In this document: positions 60,685 through 64,000 of the stretch, piece by piece
How the letters are laid out: each line of letters starts with the position of its first letter
How positions within the stretch are numbered: the stretch's first letter is position 1
NCBI RefSeq assembly: GCF_005281615.1
Contig: NZ_SZZM01000002.1
Location: 558,001 to 622,000 of the forward strand
Reading direction: 5' to 3'
DNA: 64,000 nucleotides
From: Rhodoligotrophos defluvii
Lineage (GTDB): Bacteria; Pseudomonadota; Alphaproteobacteria; Rhizobiales; Im1
Program-made: the position numbers and the translations under genes
Notes under the pieces: model-generated
The model's input: only the letters and a program-made list of their open reading frames with translations
What the model was told of the DNA's origin: nothing
Database searches by the model: none

Positions 60685-61845
60685 ATGATTCTGGCCGAGA
60701 TCCAAGGCTTTGAGCGCGACCTGGTGGCTATGCGGCGCCACCTGCACCAGCAACCCGAGCTGGCCTTCGAGGAATATGAGACATCCGCCTTCGTTGCGGC
60801 CCGCTTGGAGGAGTGGGGCTACGAAGTGACCCGCGGCATAGGCGGCACCGGCGTGATCGGCACGCTGCGCAACGGCAATAGTCCGCGCAGCTTGGGCTTG
60901 CGTGCCGACATGGATGCCTTGCCCATCCAGGAGGAAACCGGCATTGACTACGCCAGCCGAGTACCGGGCAAGATGCATGCGTGCGGCCATGACGGGCACA
61001 CGGCCATGCTGCTTGGCGCAGCCCGCTACCTCGCCCAAGCTCGCCCTTTCACCGGCACGCTCCATCTCATCTTCCAGCCGGCGGAAGAGCATATATCCGG
61101 GGCCAAGCGCATGGTGGAGGAAGGTCTGTTCGAGCGCTTCCCCTGTGACGCGGTCTTCGCCCTCCACAACATGCCGAACGTCCCGCTCGGCCATTTCATG
61201 TTCAAGCCGGGGCCGATCATGGCCGCATCCGACCTTGCCACCATCACCATGCGCGGTGCCGGTGGGCATTCCGCCATGCCGCACCTGGCCGCCGATCCCA
61301 TCGTCGCGGCAGCAACCCTGGTCGTGGCGCTGCAGAGCATCGTGTCCCGCAACCGCGACCCTCAGGAGCCCGCCGTGCTGACCGTGGGCACTTTTCACGC
61401 CGGCACGGTCAGCAATGTCATTCCGGACGATGCGACCCTGACCGTCGACATCCGCACCTTCAGTCCGCAGATGCGCGCCTTCATTGAGCAGCGGCTGGTT
61501 GCGCTCAGCAGGGCACAGGCGGAGAGCTTCGGCGTGGTGGCCGACATCCAGTACGAGAAGTTCTATCCCGTCACATCGAACGCGGCGGCCGAGACCGAAT
61601 TCGTCCGCGATGTTGCGCTCCGCCATGCCGGCCCGGACAGGGTGATCGACCTGACCCAGCCGTTTCCTTATAGCGAAGATTTTGCCTATATGCTCGAGGT
61701 GCGGCCGGGCAGCTATTTCATGCTCGGGATCGGCAATGGCCCGCGCTTGCACACCTCGACTTACGATTTTAACGATGAGGCGCTGGCGATCGGCGCATCC
61801 TTCTGGGCACGTCTGGTACGGGAATATCTGAAGTCGGGAATGTAA
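60685..61845 (+). CDS. M20-family amidohydrolase (HipO/N-acyl amino acid deacylase)
   Basis: A 386-residue zinc amidohydrolase. The metal-binding motif HACGHDGHT and the general-base segment FQPAEE are intact, along with GGHSAMPH in the dimerisation lid domain. The ATG at 60685 gives the usual start (MILAEIQGFERDLVAMRRHLHQ style); an upstream TTG at 60556 adds 43 unconserved residues. Family members hydrolyse N-acyl amino acids such as hippurate, or amidated auxins. It stands between the PRC-barrel gene and an MFS gene. Confidence 0.9.
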   Translation: MILAEIQGFERDLVAMRRHLHQQPELAFEEYETSAFVAARLEEWGYEVTRGIGGTGVIGTLRNGNSPRSLGLRADMDALPIQEETGIDYASRVPGKMHACGHDGHTAMLLGAARYLAQARPFTGTLHLIFQPAEEHISGAKRMVEEGLFERFPCDAVFALHNMPNVPLGHFMFKPGPIMAASDLATITMRGAGGHSAMPHLAADPIVAAATLVVALQSIVSRNRDPQEPAVLTVGTFHAGTVSNVIPDDATLTVDIRTFSPQMRAFIEQRLVALSRAQAESFGVVADIQYEKFYPVTSNAAAETEFVRDVALRHAGPDRVIDLTQPFPYSEDFAYMLEVRPGSYFMLGIGNGPRLHTSTYDFNDEALAIGASFWARLVREYLKSGM

Positions 61846-61945
61846 CGCCTCGCGCGCATGCGCATAGCAGGTCTGAACCAGACGCAGACCCACAGCGTTG
61901 ACCTGCTTAAACAATAGGCGTTTTGATGCAGCCGTCGACGACGGT

Positions 61946-61960
61946 CTCCGCTGAGCGGAG
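61946..61960. other. Stem-loop in the gap before the MFS gene
   Basis: CTCCGC-TGA-GCGGAG, a 6-bp stem with a 3-base loop, in the 174-base stretch 61846-62019 between the M20 and MFS genes. A later T-run (TTTTTT at 61979-61984) follows after about 18 bases. The rest of the gap holds nothing recognisable, though the MFS promoter must be in it or upstream. Confidence 0.35.
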
Positions 61961-62019
61961 CCCCAGGTAAGCTATGGCTTTTTTCTCTACGCCAAGTCTG
62001 GCGAAAAGGCGACCTTAGC

Positions 62020-63267
62020 GTGAGCATTGCAAGTTCAGCCGGCAAGGCGGCGGGATCGCGCCGCGATATCCGCATCATCGGTACCGTGGCCTCCGCCCAT
62101 TTCACCAGCCATATACTGCAGCTCGCACTCGCGCCGCTGTTTCCGATGATGCGCGACGCGTTCAACGTCAGCTTCGTCGATCTCGGGCTTATTCTCACCT
62201 GCTTCTATCTGACCTCCGGTCTCGGCCAGGTCGCGGCAGGTGTCCTCGTCGACCGCTTCGGTGCCCATCGTCTGCTCATTGCCGGCATCACCCTCCATTC
62301 TGCCAGCGTGGCGCTCATGGGGCTGATGCCGAACTACTACATGCTCTTGCCGCTCGCCCTCCTCGCCGGTATCGGCAACAGCGTCTACCATCCGGCCGAT
62401 CTTTCAATTCTCAGTCATCGGGTCCGGCCCGAGCGCCTCGGCCGCGCCTTTGCTGCCCATGTGATCGCCGGCAACATCGGCTTCGGCGCCTCGCCGATCT
62501 TCGTGGGCGCCATCGGGGTGATGTGGGGCTGGCGCGCCGGCCTGATCGCGGTGGGTTTGCTAGGGCTGGTGATCAGCGCCTGGGTCATTCTCAACAGGGC
62601 AGCCATCACCACCGAGGGATCGGCCCGGCGGAAGCCCGCCGCGTCCGATAAGGTCAGCGCGACCGGAAAGCCGGAACCCGCCCCCGCCCACTTCTGGCAC
62701 ATCATTCTGATGCCGGTGGTGTTGCTCGCCTTTTTGTTTTTCGTGCTCAGTGCTTTCGCCGGCGCGGGCATTCAGAACTTTGCCATCAGCGCCTTGACCG
62801 AAGGCTACGGGATGGCCCTTGCCCTGGCGACCGTCACCGTGGCGGGGTACCAGGCCGGCACAGCCGGCGGCGTGATGCTCGGCGGCGTGCTCGCCGACCG
62901 CAGCAACCGCCACCACGTCATCGCCATGGCCGGCCTAGCCGTATCAGCGGCGTTGATTTTTCTCGTGGCGCACCAGGGCCTGCATCCGGTTGCCATCATT
63001 GCCCTGATCGCGGCGTCCGGGTTCGCCTCGGGCGTGACCATGCCCTCGCGCGACGTGCTGGTGCGGCGGGCAGCGCCGGCCGGCGGGTTCGGCAAAGTGT
63101 TCGGCATTGTCTATTCAGGCTTTGACATCGGCTCCCTGGTGGCGCCGGTCGTGTTCGGCAGCCTGCTTGACCACCACCTCTCGCCCCTTGTCTTCGTGGT
63201 ATGCGGCATAGCCCTGGTGCTGGGCATCCCCACTGTCATGGGCTTCCGCGGCAAGCACCACCACTAG
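62020..63267 (+). CDS. MFS transporter, Fsr-like
   Basis: A 415-residue major facilitator with twelve predicted helices and a central polar loop (about 190-225, ARRKPAASDKVSATGK). The N-terminal segment FTSHILQLALAPLFPMMRD and the early helix GLILTCFYLTSGLGQVAAGVLVDRFGAHR resemble the fosmidomycin-resistance (Fsr) group. The GTG start at 62020 has no strong SD. It follows the M20 amidohydrolase gene at 174 bases and ends overlapping the convergent lytic transglycosylase gene by 4 bases. Export of a drug or metabolite is likely. Confidence 0.82.
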   Translation: MSIASSAGKAAGSRRDIRIIGTVASAHFTSHILQLALAPLFPMMRDAFNVSFVDLGLILTCFYLTSGLGQVAAGVLVDRFGAHRLLIAGITLHSASVALMGLMPNYYMLLPLALLAGIGNSVYHPADLSILSHRVRPERLGRAFAAHVIAGNIGFGASPIFVGAIGVMWGWRAGLIAVGLLGLVISAWVILNRAAITTEGSARRKPAASDKVSATGKPEPAPAHFWHIILMPVVLLAFLFFVLSAFAGAGIQNFAISALTEGYGMALALATVTVAGYQAGTAGGVMLGGVLADRSNRHHVIAMAGLAVSAALIFLVAHQGLHPVAIIALIAASGFASGVTMPSRDVLVRRAAPAGGFGKVFGIVYSGFDIGSLVAPVVFGSLLDHHLSPLVFVVCGIALVLGIPTVMGFRGKHHH

Positions 63268-64000
63268 TTTCGCATGACCACACAGGCACCGCCGGCGGTG
63301 CGGAAGGTTGCGCACAGCTGGTCTGCCTGGGCGCGGCTATCCGCCGGCAGCCGCACGTGGAACATGGCACGGCGTCCGCGGCTGCGGTTGAGTTCGCGCA
63401 CCACCATAGGCTGGATGCCGCCAAGCACCTTGGAATAGCGGCGCTGAAGCTGACCATACTTCGCCAGCGCGCGCGCCTGCGAGAAATGCGCGGCCACCTG
63501 CACACCCCAGGGCGCCCGCCGCTGGGTCACACCCACCAGGGTCGTGGGCGCGGGCTTGGCCCGGCCCAGGTTCTTGGCAATGGCGAGGCAAGAAGCCTGT
63601 GGCTTGGCCGCCGGCCTTTCCATGGCCATGGCCTTCACATCCAGCGATCCGTAGCGGTCCGGTAGGGCGCGGTCGCTGCGGTCGGCGTCGGCCCAGTCCT
63701 CCGCCGCGCGCCCCGTAATGGCAGCAACGTAATCGCGGGTCTCGTAGGGAAGCCCGCCTGCTCCGGCCAGCCAGTCGTCGACCCGCCGTGGGCCGGCGTT
63801 ATAGGCTGCCGCCGCGAGACCAAGATTGCCGAATCGCGCCCGCAAATCCCGCAGCAGATGGGCCGAAGCCAGGATCGCCTGATGCACGTCATAGGGGTCC
63901 TGCAAGCCACGCTCCGCCGCGGTGCCCGGCATGAACTGGGCGATGCCTTGCGCCCCCACATGGCTGGTCGCATTCGGGCGAAACGCGCTCTCTTTCCAGA
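63264..64000 (-). CDS. Lytic transglycosylase (SLT domain) with C-terminal SPOR domain, 5' end outside window
   Basis: The C-terminal 245 or so residues of a peptidoglycan lytic transglycosylase. The frame is open to base 64000. The catalytic Glu is visible in ESAFRPNATS (63963-63992), followed by GAQGIAQFMPGTA and AAYNAGPRRVDDW, all typical of SLT domains. The last 80 residues (WGVQVAAHFSQARALAKYGQLQ..., APADSRAQADQLC) look like a SPOR domain, which binds denuded glycans at the septum. The start lies beyond the window. The stop is convergent with the MFS gene with 4 bases of overlap. Confidence 0.88.
   Translation of the reverse strand, partial: WKESAFRPNATSHVGAQGIAQFMPGTAAERGLQDPYDVHQAILASAHLLRDLRARFGNLGLAAAAYNAGPRRVDDWLAGAGGLPYETRDYVAAITGRAAEDWADADRSDRALPDRYGSLDVKAMAMERPAAKPQASCLAIAKNLGRAKPAPTTLVGVTQRRAPWGVQVAAHFSQARALAKYGQLQRRYSKVLGGIQPMVVRELNRSRGRRAMFHVRLPADSRAQADQLCATFRTAGGACVVMRN

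Noticed and set aside
1-64000. tRNA, rRNA, CRISPR array, insertion sequence or prophage
   Set aside because: I looked for cloverleaf-like palindromes, direct repeat arrays, transposase motifs and terminal repeats and saw none that could be supported.

Overview
The window is high-GC, gene-dense DNA that reads as the chromosome of an alphaproteobacterium, probably Hyphomicrobiales (Rhizobiales). This is an inference from the gene families (BioMNY biotin importer, Tat-exported PotD-like binding protein, BetI-like and FCD-type regulators, several catabolic ABC operons) and from REP-like palindromes of a kind I recall from Rhizobiales intergenic DNA. I see no rRNA, tRNA, CRISPR array, insertion sequence or prophage. 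Two genes run off the ends: a DMT permease on the left and a lytic transglycosylase on the right. All other genes look intact.

Layout. 0.6-8.1 kb: bacterial alpha-2-macroglobulin and penicillin-binding protein 1C, the classic periplasmic defence/repair pair. 8.1-13.1 kb: TetR regulator divergent from an RND efflux pump (adaptor and AcrB-type permease), with two operator copies and a promoter visible between them. 13.2-15.2 kb: exported EEP-fold hydrolase and an AI-2E-type membrane protein. 15.4-25.3 kb: two divergent units that look like one guanidino/amide catabolic island: TetR, SDR, amidinotransferase/deiminase and ureohydrolase leftward; isochorismatase-type amidase, MBL hydrolase, PotD/B/C-like transporter, polysaccharide-deacetylase-fold hydrolase and PotA-like ATPase rightward. 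25.3-28.4 kb: bioM, bioN, bioY and an MFS carrier. 28.7-29.9 kb: RhlE-type DEAD-box helicase.

30.0-45.7 kb is the most unusual part. A rightward set encodes an enolase-superfamily enzyme, an aspartate-dehydrogenase homologue, a 592-residue protein with a complete C-terminal cobalamin-binding domain fused to a divergent glutamate-mutase-E-like barrel, and an FAD dehydrogenase. It converges, across three REP-like palindromes, with a nine-gene leftward operon: 2-oxo-acid dehydrogenase E1 alpha, E1 beta and E2, a complete Liv-type ABC importer, and an amine/amino-acid oxidase, with an FCD regulator gene just upstream. Together they suggest uptake, oxidation and carbon-skeleton rearrangement of an unidentified amino-acid-like substrate. 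A motif AAGTGTnnnCA recurs upstream of both units and inside a third catabolic operon.

45.8-52.4 kb: SDR, DUF3237 protein, a tandem pair of DXD glycosyltransferases, and a leftward catabolic operon (NIPSNAP, DUF3830-like fusion, cupin, alpha/beta hydrolase, 3-hydroxyacyl-CoA-dehydrogenase-like enzyme). 52.9-56.3 kb: TerC-CBS-CorC membrane protein and a GH15 trehalase/glucoamylase. 56.3-59.6 kb: two aminotransferases divergent from a BetI-like regulator with a perfect 14-bp palindrome in the promoter. 59.7-64 kb: PRC-barrel protein, M20 amidohydrolase, MFS carrier and the SLT/SPOR transglycosylase.

The organism appears to be a metabolically versatile importer and degrader of nitrogenous compounds. 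Substrate assignments for the catabolic operons are inferences; family assignments rest on motifs read directly from the translations.
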